Shown here: in pieces, positions 19,224-27,092 of the stretch
How the letters are laid out: each line of letters opens with the position of its first letter
How positions within the stretch are numbered: the stretch's first letter is position 1
Assembly (NCBI GenBank): GCA_019634385.1
Contig: JAHQVK010000137.1
Coordinates: forward strand, 1 to 43,510
Source of the DNA: Myxococcales bacterium
GTDB lineage: Bacteria; Myxococcota; Kuafuiibacteriia; Kuafuiibacteriales; Kuafuiibacteriaceae
Direction: 5' to 3'
DNA length: 43,510 nt
Position numbers and translations under genes: made by a program
Notes under the pieces: model-generated
What the model was told of the DNA's origin: nothing
The model's database searches: none
The model's input: the letters and a program-made list of their open reading frames with translations, nothing else

Positions 19224-19718
19224 TCATCCGCCGGCTGACTCACCATCGGGGTTTCGGCGCCACGCTCCCGACCGGCCCCCTCGTTTTTCCAGGAGTTGTA
19301 CCCGCTCAATGCTTGCGCCCCTCTCATGGGCCTTGATCATATCGTACAGGTTAAGGGCTGCTACTGATGCAGCGGTTAGTGCTTCCATCTCCACTCCGGT
19401 CGGACCCGTGGTCTCAACTCTGGTCTCAATTCGGATCCCATCCACCTGTATCTCTAAATCAACCGTTGCGTGAGAAATGCTCATGGGGTGAGCCAGGGGC
19501 AGAAGATCAGCAGTCTTTTTCAAACCACTCAAGCCACCGATACGTGCCACCGCCAATGCATCCCCTTTCTTGAGGGTGGACCGTCGGAGATGTTCCAACG
19601 TCTCCGCACCTATCCGCACGAATGCCTCGGCGATCGCTATCCGATGGGTGAGCGTCTTTTGCCCAACATCGATGATGTGGGCACTTCCGTCGGAGCGAAT
19701 GTGCGAAAAACCAGCCAT
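19224..19718 (-). CDS. moaC: Cyclic pyranopterin monophosphate synthase MoaC
   Basis: The 164-residue protein catalyses the second step of molybdopterin biosynthesis, converting the MoaA product 3',8-cyclo-7,8-dihydro-GTP to cyclic pyranopterin monophosphate. Family signatures are complete: KKTADLLPLAHPMSI, and VEMEALTAASVAALNLYDMIKA followed by the KRGGRSG segment. Length is typical. No other mo-gene is nearby, so the rest of the pathway must be elsewhere. It is divergent from the matrixin-like gene across 113 bp, and ATG at 19718 is the natural start (MAGFSHI). Confidence 0.95.
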   Translation of the reverse strand: MAGFSHIRSDGSAHIIDVGQKTLTHRIAIAEAFVRIGAETLEHLRRSTLKKGDALAVARIGGLSGLKKTADLLPLAHPMSISHATVDLEIQVDGIRIETRVETTGPTGVEMEALTAASVAALNLYDMIKAHERGASIERVQLLEKRGGRSGAWRRNPDGESAGG

Positions 19719-19831
19719 TGACTAAGCCTACTCCAGGTTTGGCCACTTTCTGATCCTCAATTCGGCGAACAACCCACCACGGTCCTTGGATCCCCCCCGC
19801 ACCGATCCCCCTGAGCGAGTAAACTCATCCA

Positions 19832-20815
19832 ATGAAACGTATCGCTTCTTGGCGAAACAGGCTCCACTCGGGGTCTTGGGCGCACACAACACGCTGGTGG
19901 GTACTCGGGATCATCTTCGGTTTGTGCCTGTCTTCTTCTCCAGTAGATGCGTTCGAATGCCTGGCTGCGTGCGACAATCCGCCGTGTATAGGTGCAGGTA
20001 ACCCTCGTTTGACTCAAGCGTGGAATCAGCGATGCATACCTTTTTGGATCCGCCAAAATGATCCGCTGTTTACTTCCCAAGACCATGAGAACGCAGTCCT
20101 TGAGGCCTTTGCTCAGTGGGGTTCAAAGCTCAACAACTGCACCGATCTCCAGCTAGTTTTCGCCGGTTATACCAACGATGGTGCAGGATTTGGCCCGGAT
20201 CCCAAGAGCCAAAAAAATGTTATCCTGAGTGTCACTGACCCTGATGAGGCTCGAAGTCTTTTCGGCACCAACGCTAGCAATGAGCCAGATCCTTCCGTCT
20301 TGGCCATAACCATCACGATGTTCTCACCGCTCACCGGTGAGATATTTGACGCCGATATCGTACTAAATGCTGTGGCTAATCGATTCTACCTAGTTGAGGA
20401 CCAACAGGCATGTATTGCTGAAGACTCACCCCGGCCGAATATCGATCTGAGGAACACTTTGACTCATGAGGTAGGTCATTTCATAGGCTTTGATCACGTC
20501 GGCGACCCCAATGCGACAATGTTTCCTTCATCTTTAGATTGCGAGACAAACAAACGCAGCCTTTCTGCTGATGACCAAGATGCTGTTTGTGTCACTTATC
20601 CGGCCAACCAAGCAGTTCGGACATGCGTACCACCCGAAAATGGGTACGCACAACAAGGTGCGGATCAGTTTCGACGACAATGCGAAAATGCTTTTGAAGA
20701 AGGTTGTGGATGCCGAACCTCACCGAGGGACTCAGGACCTAGCCCATCGGTAATCATCGGAATAGTTACACTCCTGGTATTTATCACATGGCGTCAACGC
20801 CGCTTCCTATCGTAG
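19832..20815 (+). CDS. Matrixin-like zinc metalloprotease with MYXO-CTERM-like tail
   Basis: The 327-residue secreted protein has a signal segment (about 22-40), then a metzincin catalytic domain with zinc site HEVGHFIGFDH (212-222, Hx3Hx5H spacing), a Met-turn ATMFPSS and the DADIVLN strand typical of matrixins. The C-terminus has a GCGC motif (291-294), a linker, one hydrophobic helix (about 305-319) and a basic end (RQRR). That layout matches the MYXO-CTERM sorting signal, whose proteins are processed and anchored at the cell surface in myxobacteria. No clear pro-domain cysteine switch was seen. It stands alone, divergent from moaC. The substrate is unknown; a role in predation or matrix turnover is only a guess. 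Confidence 0.87.
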   Translation: MKRIASWRNRLHSGSWAHTTRWWVLGIIFGLCLSSSPVDAFECLAACDNPPCIGAGNPRLTQAWNQRCIPFWIRQNDPLFTSQDHENAVLEAFAQWGSKLNNCTDLQLVFAGYTNDGAGFGPDPKSQKNVILSVTDPDEARSLFGTNASNEPDPSVLAITITMFSPLTGEIFDADIVLNAVANRFYLVEDQQACIAEDSPRPNIDLRNTLTHEVGHFIGFDHVGDPNATMFPSSLDCETNKRSLSADDQDAVCVTYPANQAVRTCVPPENGYAQQGADQFRRQCENAFEEGCGCRTSPRDSGPSPSVIIGIVTLLVFITWRQRRFLS

Positions 20816-20900
20816 TGAACACAGAACTAACCGGAAGCAGCAGGGCCTACGACTAGAGACACGCCTCAACTAGTTCTACACCAATATTAAGGACACGCCA

Positions 20901-21016
20901 TACAGCAGAAATCACTTGGGTTGTACCCAAGTTTCTGCTTCTACGCGGGGCTATGCCCCGCTGCGCGGCCACTTGTTGATTCTTACAGAATCTCAATTCA
21001 AGTGGTCTTTGCTGTA
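20901..21016. mobile_element. Element D: hairpin-rich miniature element (116 bp)
   Basis: The ends are imperfect inverted repeats (TACAGCAGAAATCACTTGGG and, reversed, TACAGCAAAGACCACTTGAA), each beginning with TA. Between them lie three local hairpins: AGCAGAAA...TTTCTGCT containing ACTTGGG/CCCAAGT (20904-20939), GCGGGGC-TAT-GCCCCGC (20945-20961), and GATTCT/AGAATC inside CCACTTG/CAAGTGG (20969-21005). There is no coding capacity. It sits between the stop codons of two convergent genes, a typical MITE or bidirectional-terminator location. Confidence 0.7.
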
Positions 21017-21037
21017 AGAAGAGCAAAAAATTCCCAC

Positions 21038-22570
21038 TTATGCGGGCATATTCCCGCGCAACATCCCTTCCTTCCGCTGAACCTCTTTCTTACGAACCAA
21101 GTCCAAAGTAACTCGCGCGATGGAGAAATTCTCATCCTCAGCGGTAGTATTAGAACAATGTTCCAGAATCAGGGAGTATAGAAACTTGAAGGCATCACGA
21201 GGTTGTTGAAGCTGATCGAGAGCATCTACCACTTCTTGGCGGGTTACCTCTTCATCAAAGAGATTCATAATGGTCACCCGGGCTTTATCCACCTCTCCAT
21301 TGAGACATGCTCTATAGCGGGCGTTACAAAGATCATACAACATCGCTCCTGACCAAGCGAGGCGCTCTATGAGATGCTGTTTATCCAGCCGAGCTTCACG
21401 AAAGAACCCTTCTCGCTCGCGAAGAATCTCAGCGCGGAGCTCCAGCGGAAGAAGCATTTTCACCCCTACCTGACGCATCTGCAAGAACTTGTTGTGAAAC
21501 ATAGGCCACACAAAAGACTTCATTCGATCGGTATCCCCATTGATAGCGGTGGGTTCATCTATTCGGTCAACCAAAACCATGAGTGACTGATACCCGAGGC
21601 CATTCAGCAGGTGAATTAACCCATCGAACAGTGCGTACCGAGAACTATCGAGTTCATCCAGGGGGAGCTCTCGACGGGTTTGGTATGCTTTGGCTAAGTA
21701 AGCTAACCCGGTGCGAAAACTGGATGTGCCTCGATCATCTACCCGGATAGCGCGCTGAAGCTGACGAGCTGTGCGGCTCAGCCGCCACTCATTCGTAAGC
21801 CACTGAAAGCCGGTATATCCTCCCACAAGAAGTAACAAAAAGCTCGGGAGCATCCTCAACCATTGTGAGCCACCCGCCTGACGAGGGACTATTTCGAAGA
21901 GTGCCGCAACGGCCCACAAGCACGCCGTAAGCGCTAGAACGAGGGTCCAAATCTTGGGTGCCGTCACACCGCTTCCGCCTCGCAGACGAAGGATATTCTT
22001 CAATCGCGCACTTCGGGATCCAATAGTGCCCGGTCGGTCGTAACAAATTTGCAGACGAAGCACCTGACTGCGAGCCTCCTCTGAGAGGTCTCGTAAGACC
22101 CGGCGAATATCTACATCTTTCCCTATTTCTAGAGCATCTGAGCGCTCTCCTAAAACCCCATCTATAACTGACGGAACCACCCGCCCCAAAATGCCATCCA
22201 TGTGGTCAACCAGCGAGAATTGGCGCAGAGCTTGGTCGGGGTTTGGTTCACCAATCGAGCGCATAAACCGGTCTATGATATCGTTGAAGTCATCGTACGC
22301 GACCATCCACACTCGGCCTTGACCGTTGGATGCCTTGTCCCGCTGATGCAAAAGTTGGGTAATCTGCAGACGTATCGCCGTCTTTCCGGAGCCGCGTTCT
22401 CCGAAAACAACAGATGAAGATGGATGATCCAGGTCGCCAACAATTTTATCGAAATCAGGATGCCGGCATTCGGATTCGATGCGATCGAACACAACATCTT
22501 GCCGGGCCTCCTCTGCACGAAACGGGTTGGCTGTTAGTCCATGATGGCGGAGAAACGCGTCGTTATTCAT
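21038..22570 (-). CDS. Membrane-inserted P-loop NTPase (KAP/ExeA-like)
   Basis: The N-terminus (HHGLTANPFRAEEARQD) resembles ExeA-like AAA ATPases, followed by Walker A GERGSGKT (57-64). Two transmembrane helices (about 206-227 and 239-258) are inserted before the Walker B-like strand SLMVLVDRIDEP (329-340). Transmembrane helices lodged between Walker A and Walker B are characteristic of KAP-family P-loop NTPases. The product (510 residues) is probably an inner-membrane ATPase with both catalytic parts in the cytosol. It is 74 bp downstream of the FHA gene on the same strand, so it may be an effector of phospho-dependent signalling. The family assignment is tentative; the process it drives is unknown. 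Confidence 0.75.
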   Translation of the reverse strand: MNNDAFLRHHGLTANPFRAEEARQDVVFDRIESECRHPDFDKIVGDLDHPSSSVVFGERGSGKTAIRLQITQLLHQRDKASNGQGRVWMVAYDDFNDIIDRFMRSIGEPNPDQALRQFSLVDHMDGILGRVVPSVIDGVLGERSDALEIGKDVDIRRVLRDLSEEARSQVLRLQICYDRPGTIGSRSARLKNILRLRGGSGVTAPKIWTLVLALTACLWAVAALFEIVPRQAGGSQWLRMLPSFLLLLVGGYTGFQWLTNEWRLSRTARQLQRAIRVDDRGTSSFRTGLAYLAKAYQTRRELPLDELDSSRYALFDGLIHLLNGLGYQSLMVLVDRIDEPTAINGDTDRMKSFVWPMFHNKFLQMRQVGVKMLLPLELRAEILREREGFFREARLDKQHLIERLAWSGAMLYDLCNARYRACLNGEVDKARVTIMNLFDEEVTRQEVVDALDQLQQPRDAFKFLYSLILEHCSNTTAEDENFSIARVTLDLVRKKEVQRKEGMLRGNMPA

Positions 22571-22644
22571 CGGTTGAGTCGCAGCCGGTTTATCACACCT
22601 GACAACGATAAGCTTCTCAAGCTAACCACTCATCCAAACTACCG

Positions 22645-23229
22645 TCAGCGGAACACGAACTTTAGAACTTCTTCGGAAATCATAAACTCATCACCGTCAA
22701 GAATGCGTTCCTTCTGAATTTTTACCCCATCTTTCCAAACCCCGTTAGCGGAACCCAAGTCCTCAATATAGTACTCTCCGTTTTCCCGACAGATACCACT
22801 ATGCTGACGCGAAACCTTAGACGAGGGAATCACGAGGTCGCATGTCCGACTGCGACCAATGATAAAGGTATCTTTGTCGATCTTATGCGTATCCCCAGCA
22901 CCATTTAGGATATACAAAACCTTTCTTCCTCGATCCCCAGCTTGAACCCCCGACGTCCGTGCCACCGCCCCGCCCGTCGACAGAGCTTCAGCTCCTCCTG
23001 GACTGGGTCCCGCAACCATCCGACCAGGACCAACATTCTCGTCCGGAGGTGGGACCTCCTTGGCCATCGGCGTCAGGAAATTGAACCGCCGGGCAAACTC
23101 GTAGACCGCTTGGTTTACGACCGCGTGGCGATCGGTACCACAGTCCTCAGCGATCCGCGTGAGGCAATCCCAGAGGTGGTCCGCGATATCCAATTCGCGG
23201 CGCGTTCTCCTTGCCATCCGGTGCCGCAC
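22645..23229 (-). CDS. FHA-domain protein with N-terminal ribbon-helix-helix-like segment
   Basis: The C-terminal part (about 105-194) is a forkhead-associated domain with canonical FIIGRSRTCDLVI, SRQHSG and LGSANGVWKDG motifs, including the Arg/Ser residues that hold phosphothreonine. The first ~50 residues (ARRTRRELDIADHLWDCLTRIAEDCGTDRHAVVNQAVYEFAR) look like a ribbon-helix-helix unit, used for dimerisation or DNA binding. A Pro/Gly-rich linker joins them. This suggests a reader that couples Ser/Thr kinase output to gene control or to the neighbouring NTPase. M5 (23217) is an equally plausible start. It is divergent from the next gene with almost no intergenic space. Confidence 0.85.
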   Translation of the reverse strand: MRHRMARRTRRELDIADHLWDCLTRIAEDCGTDRHAVVNQAVYEFARRFNFLTPMAKEVPPPDENVGPGRMVAGPSPGGAEALSTGGAVARTSGVQAGDRGRKVLYILNGAGDTHKIDKDTFIIGRSRTCDLVIPSSKVSRQHSGICRENGEYYIEDLGSANGVWKDGVKIQKERILDGDEFMISEEVLKFVFR

Positions 23230-23248
23230 GTTAGTCAGATCGCTATCG

Positions 23249-23749
23249 GTGTCAATTCGCCGGCCTATTGTTCGTCATTTCGGGTTCACTATCGCGCTTT
23301 CAGCGGGGTTGTACGTCCCCAACTGCATACCAACGGAGTTTGGTGACCATCACGCCGCTCGGGTGGAAGCCTACCTCCCAACTCCATTTGTCGACGAAGA
23401 CGCTAGGTTCCTTGACCCCGAGCAATCTCTGGGTCCTCCGGATGGTCGAACCGTTGCTCTCGGTGCCGGCTCTTACGTCATATTGCGCTTTTTCCGTGAA
23501 GTAGCGGATGGTCCTGGAGACGACCTTCTACTGTACGAAATCGGGCCAGATGACGCAGAAGCTCGGGTTGCGGTAAGCGTAGACTCCGACCTTTGGTATG
23601 AATTTCCCGATAAAGTCGTCGGTCAAGTGACGTCTTTAGACCTAAAAAAAGCAGAGATGCCGTCCATTTTTTTTGTGCGAATTAGGGGTGTAGACATGGC
23701 AGGCCACGAGCCAGGGTATGACCTAGATGCGGTAGAGGCACTTCATTGA
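23249..23749 (+). CDS. Predicted exported beta-rich protein, function unknown
   Basis: The frame is open from 23159, but GTG at 23249 (MSIRRPIVRHFGFTIALSAGLYVPNC) gives a proper signal peptide and avoids overlap with the divergent FHA gene. The mature part (about 140 residues) has the patterns LGPPDGRTVALGAGSYVILRFF, DGPGDDLLLYEIG and AVSVDSDLWYEF, and ends GYDLDAVEALH. Similar strings occur in secreted bacterial beta-sandwich domains of unclear role, often in surface proteins. A cysteine follows the signal segment, but the lipobox is poor (VPNC). Its stop overlaps the TTG start of hemW, so the two are probably co-translated. Confidence 0.65.
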   Translation: MSIRRPIVRHFGFTIALSAGLYVPNCIPTEFGDHHAARVEAYLPTPFVDEDARFLDPEQSLGPPDGRTVALGAGSYVILRFFREVADGPGDDLLLYEIGPDDAEARVAVSVDSDLWYEFPDKVVGQVTSLDLKKAEMPSIFFVRIRGVDMAGHEPGYDLDAVEALH

Positions 23750-24993
23750 TCTCCACCGCATTACCCTCAGTTTTTCCTGAACTAGATCACCCGCCCGCAG
23801 ATATCGAGGACGCAGCGATCTACGTTCATTTCCCGTATTGCGCCCATAAATGCTCTTATTGCGACTTTAATAGCCACGCTATCGCGCACGAGGACAAATT
23901 ATATGCTGATGCAATTATTCAAGAATTTGATCAACGCTCCCACCTTCTGCCTACACCAAAAGGTGTGTCCAGCATCTACTTTGGGGGCGGCACCCCTAGT
24001 CGATGGGCACCGTCACAGGTAGAACGCGTCATTCAACACCTGCACGCCTCCGTGCCCATCAATCACGGAGCTGAATTGACGTTGGAGGTAAACCCAGAAA
24101 GCGCAACCGTCGAGCGTCTAGAACAATATCGTCAGGCGGGTATCAATCGCTTCTCTATCGGATGCCAGAGTTTTTCCTCTGAGTACCTCACCCAGCTGGG
24201 GCGCACACACTCGGCGGAGAATGCACGAACTGTCGTCCAAGCAGCACGCTCAACCGGCGCTTACGTCTCCTTAGATCTTATCTACGGTTTGCCGGAGCAA
24301 TCCGACGATGGCGCCCTTCGTGATCTGCATCAGGGTATTGCTCTTGATCCCCACCATATCTCTGCGTACACACTAACCATCGAGCCAGAGACGGTGCTCG
24401 CCCGTAGGGTTCGCCTTGGGACCTTCCGACCCATGCCTGATGACGACCAAGCTCACTTGATTGAAATGGTGAGCGAAGAGCTCATGAAAGCGGGTTATCA
24501 CCGATACGAAGTATCTAGTTACGCCAAGCGGGGATATGTCGCACGTCACAACTCTCTGTACTGGCTGGGTGGCTACTACCTCGGGCTCGGTGCCGGCGCT
24601 CACTCCTACTTACCGGAAAACGAAGCAAATCAAACAATTGTAGCCTACCGACAAGGCAACGAGCGCGCTCCTGACCGGTATATCGCTAAGGCCTTGAACC
24701 ACGATGCAATTCATCAGTTTCAAGAGCCCATCGCGCTCCGAACAGCTTTGGCTGAGCGGGTAATGCTCGTATTTCGCTCCGCCTATGGACTCAATATGGA
24801 GCATTGGCTCCAGCGTACCTCCACCCATCTCAATGTGGACGTATTCACGCATGCCCTAGAGAATTTGCGCGCGAATGGTCTTTTAACTCGCGAGGGTTCG
24901 TGGTGGCGACCGACGACAAAGGGCTTTCTTTATAATGATTTCATTGCAGTCACCATGCTCCAAGCGATTGATGATGCGTTTGTCCAAATGTAG
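23746..24993 (+). CDS. hemW: HemW-like radical SAM protein (haem chaperone)
   Basis: The 415-residue protein has the radical-SAM CxxxCxxC cluster motif at C32, C36 and C39 within IYVHFPYCAHKCSYCDF, followed by GGGTPS, EVNPES and NRFSIGCQSF blocks typical of the HemN/HemW family. HemW lacks the coproporphyrinogen oxidase activity of HemN and inserts haem into acceptor proteins; the length and N-terminal position of the cluster motif fit HemW. It starts at a TTG overlapping the stop of the upstream gene. hrcA follows 82 bp later, and the order hemW-hrcA-grpE-dnaK is common in bacteria. Confidence 0.9.
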   Translation: MISTALPSVFPELDHPPADIEDAAIYVHFPYCAHKCSYCDFNSHAIAHEDKLYADAIIQEFDQRSHLLPTPKGVSSIYFGGGTPSRWAPSQVERVIQHLHASVPINHGAELTLEVNPESATVERLEQYRQAGINRFSIGCQSFSSEYLTQLGRTHSAENARTVVQAARSTGAYVSLDLIYGLPEQSDDGALRDLHQGIALDPHHISAYTLTIEPETVLARRVRLGTFRPMPDDDQAHLIEMVSEELMKAGYHRYEVSSYAKRGYVARHNSLYWLGGYYLGLGAGAHSYLPENEANQTIVAYRQGNERAPDRYIAKALNHDAIHQFQEPIALRTALAERVMLVFRSAYGLNMEHWLQRTSTHLNVDVFTHALENLRANGLLTREGSWWRPTTKGFLYNDFIAVTMLQAIDDAFVQM

Positions 24994-25075
24994 ATAATCA
25001 ATCACGGTCGGTTAGAGCCGATTGACCATCCACGGAGAGGCTTTGTACTTTTACAAAGTTAGGTGAAGAAAGACT

Positions 25076-26149
25076 GTGGACTTAGACGATCGCCAAAAGG
25101 AAGTGTTAACCGCCATCCTAGAGACGTTCATCGCTACGGCCGAGCCGGTTGGTTCACGAACTCTGTCTAAACGCTCATCCTTATCCATCTCGCCGGCCAC
25201 CATTCGCAACACAATGGCCGATCTCGAAGACATTGGTCTGCTTACGGCGCCTCACGCCTCCGCAGGACGGGTACCTACCCCCCTAGCCTTTAGAGTCTAC
25301 GTGGAACGCTTAGCCCAAAGGGGACGCATCGGTCCTCGCGAACGGGCCCTAATTCAAGCCATTGCCCTCGGAACCGAAGACATCAAAGATATTCTCCGGC
25401 AGGCCGGTCAGGTCCTCAGTGCAATCGCTCGTCATGCGGCTTTGGTCATCATGCCCGAAATCGATGAGGTGCGTTTCGAGTCCATCGAGCTCTTACCTCT
25501 CCATGCCAACGCCGTCCTAGCCATATTCGTCGCCCGGAGCGGATTCGTACAGCATCGCGTTGTCTCAGTGGAGTTTGGTGTTGATCGGGATGAATTGACC
25601 CGAATGTCCAACTATCTACGGACCATCGTCTCTGGTCGAACCCTCGCTGAGGTGCGCCGAGATATCTTGGAGGCCATGAGCGACGAACGCGCCCAAGCCG
25701 ACAAATTGATGCGTCATGCCCTGTTTCTTGGTGAGCGAGCTTTGGGTCACCCTAAGAAACAGGACATGCTTGTCGCCGGTCAGGGGGCTTTCCTTGAGCA
25801 CCCCGAGTTCGCAGACATTCAGAAGATGAGATACCTGCTACGAGCGTTTGAGGAGAAAACGCTACTCCTTCGACTTCTTAATCTGGCGGCCAATTCCCCC
25901 ATTGACGCCCAAGCCGCCAATAACTCGGAAACTAGCGTTGTCTTCGGATCGGATAGCGCCTCAAAAGAACTCAAAGAACTGGCTGTAGTCACTGCTGCGT
26001 ACGCGTCCGCCGAAGGCTCCGCGGGACGGGTTGGGATTGTAGGCCCAACACGTATGAACTACTCACGCGTCATCCCTCTTGTGGAGATGACCGCCCAAGT
26101 CATCAGTCACCGGTTAGAGAATCAACCGGGCAAGACGAGCGACTCCTAA
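25076..26149 (+). CDS. hrcA: Heat-inducible transcription repressor HrcA
   Basis: HrcA binds the CIRCE inverted repeat upstream of chaperone operons and is released on heat stress. The 357-residue product starts at GTG (MDLDDRQKEVLTAILETFIATAEPVGSRTLSKR), with the N-terminal winged helix and the hallmark SPATIRNTMADLEDIGLL and PHASAGRVPT motifs. The C-terminal GAF-like region ends in the expected GRVGIVGPTRMNY block. It lies upstream of grpE and dnaK. No CIRCE (TTAGCACTC-N9-GAGTGCTAA) was found by eye in front of hrcA or grpE, so its target site may be degenerate or elsewhere. Confidence 0.93.
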   Translation: MDLDDRQKEVLTAILETFIATAEPVGSRTLSKRSSLSISPATIRNTMADLEDIGLLTAPHASAGRVPTPLAFRVYVERLAQRGRIGPRERALIQAIALGTEDIKDILRQAGQVLSAIARHAALVIMPEIDEVRFESIELLPLHANAVLAIFVARSGFVQHRVVSVEFGVDRDELTRMSNYLRTIVSGRTLAEVRRDILEAMSDERAQADKLMRHALFLGERALGHPKKQDMLVAGQGAFLEHPEFADIQKMRYLLRAFEEKTLLLRLLNLAANSPIDAQAANNSETSVVFGSDSASKELKELAVVTAAYASAEGSAGRVGIVGPTRMNYSRVIPLVEMTAQVISHRLENQPGKTSDS

Positions 26150-26345
26150 GGCTAAAGACTTAGGCGCAATCCACGTGCATAACAAATAAACACATCCCAT
26201 CTTTGTTTACATCCTGACGCCGTAACGAGGGTTTGGCGGGCTGGCCGGACTCAGAGTACTAGACATGTAGCATACGCACGGCGTACGCGCGTTCGTCGGT
26301 CATTACAGCTCGAAATAGTTGTTTGCTTGAACCCAGTGTGTAGGC
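26150..26345. other. hrcA-grpE intergenic region
   Basis: These 196 bp should carry the promoter of grpE-dnaK. No consensus CIRCE and no convincing sigma-32 promoter were seen; CTTGAA occurs near 26325 but has no CCCCAT partner at the right spacing. Confidence 0.4.
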
Positions 26346-27092
26346 GTGCCAGCTTTACGTGCCGTGTCTGGTGAGACAAATGACGGCGGTACTTCGCCGG
26401 ATTCCAATAACATCTCAACCAACTCCAGCCCTACCCACGAACCGGAGTTAAACCAGGCTTTTGCTGAGGCTGAGGCCGCGATTGACACCCACTCTCAACA
26501 CTCACAACCGAGTGTTGAGGTGGCAGGTGAGCAGACATCAGCCGAAGAAGCCGTTTCGGAGGCCATGATCCAAGCAAAAAACGAACTCGAAGAAGCACTT
26601 GAACAAACCAGGAAAGAAGCAGCTCAACTGAAAGACCGCTGGATGCGAGCCGCTGCTGACCTAGAAAACCTACGACGTCGAGCAGCCAAAGAGCGGGAGG
26701 ATGTTCAAAAATTCGGCACCGAACGTCTCCTCAAGAATTTTCTTCCGGTCATGGACGACCTTGATCGCGCTGTTCAGGTTCTGGACGGTCACACCGAGGC
26801 AGAAACCAGTGCCACCACAAAGCAACTGTTAGGTGGCGTTCAAATGGTTCAGAAGAAGTTCCTTGCCACGCTAGAAAAGCATGGGGTCACGTCCTTTGAC
26901 GCGAAGGGGACACCGTTCAATCCCGAGCGCCATGAAGCGGTGCAACAAATTCATTCCGAGCACGAAGTAGGTGCGGTTGCGTCGGAATTGCAGCGTGGTT
27001 TTCTCATCCATGATCGGCTGCTGAGGCCAGCGCTTGTGGTCGTTTCTTTAGGGCCTGAAGGCAGCGAGACAGTGCGCGAAGGTTCCGAATGA
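26346..27092 (+). CDS. grpE: DnaK nucleotide exchange factor GrpE
   Basis: GrpE dimers release ADP from DnaK. The conserved core is visible from about residue 75: [42 protein letters not shown], a long coiled coil, followed by [14 protein letters not shown] and the C-terminal beta domain with [12 protein letters not shown]. The first ~73 residues are Ser/Thr/Glu-rich and variable, as often in GrpE. GTG at 26346 is used; an internal ATG at 26565, with GGAGG two bases upstream of it, would yield a normal-looking GrpE of about 175 residues and cannot be excluded. The stop overlaps the dnaK start by four bases (ATGA). Confidence 0.92.
   Translation: MPALRAVSGETNDGGTSPDSNNISTNSSPTHEPELNQAFAEAEAAIDTHSQHSQPSVEVAGEQTSAEEAVSEAMIQAKNELEEALEQTRKEAAQLKDRWMRAAADLENLRRRAAKEREDVQKFGTERLLKNFLPVMDDLDRAVQVLDGHTEAETSATTKQLLGGVQMVQKKFLATLEKHGVTSFDAKGTPFNPERHEAVQQIHSEHEVGAVASELQRGFLIHDRLLRPALVVVSLGPEGSETVREGSE
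26494..26519. promoter_or_regulatory. Perfect inverted repeat near the grpE 5' end, CIRCE-like half-sites
   Basis: CTCAACACTC (26494-26503) and GAGTGTTGAG (26510-26519) form 10-bp perfect arms around ACAACC. The half-site core ACACTC/GAGTGT resembles the GCACTC/GAGTGC core of CIRCE, but the spacer is 6 bp, not 9. TTGACA lies just upstream (26482-26487), without a matching -10. It is inside the long grpE frame but 45 bp upstream of the alternative ATG at 26565. It may be an HrcA operator variant, an mRNA hairpin, or a coincidence. Confidence 0.4.

Noticed and set aside
26150-26345. Sigma-32-type promoter before grpE
   Set aside because: CTTGAA is present but no CCCCAT-like -10 at a 13-15 bp spacing.
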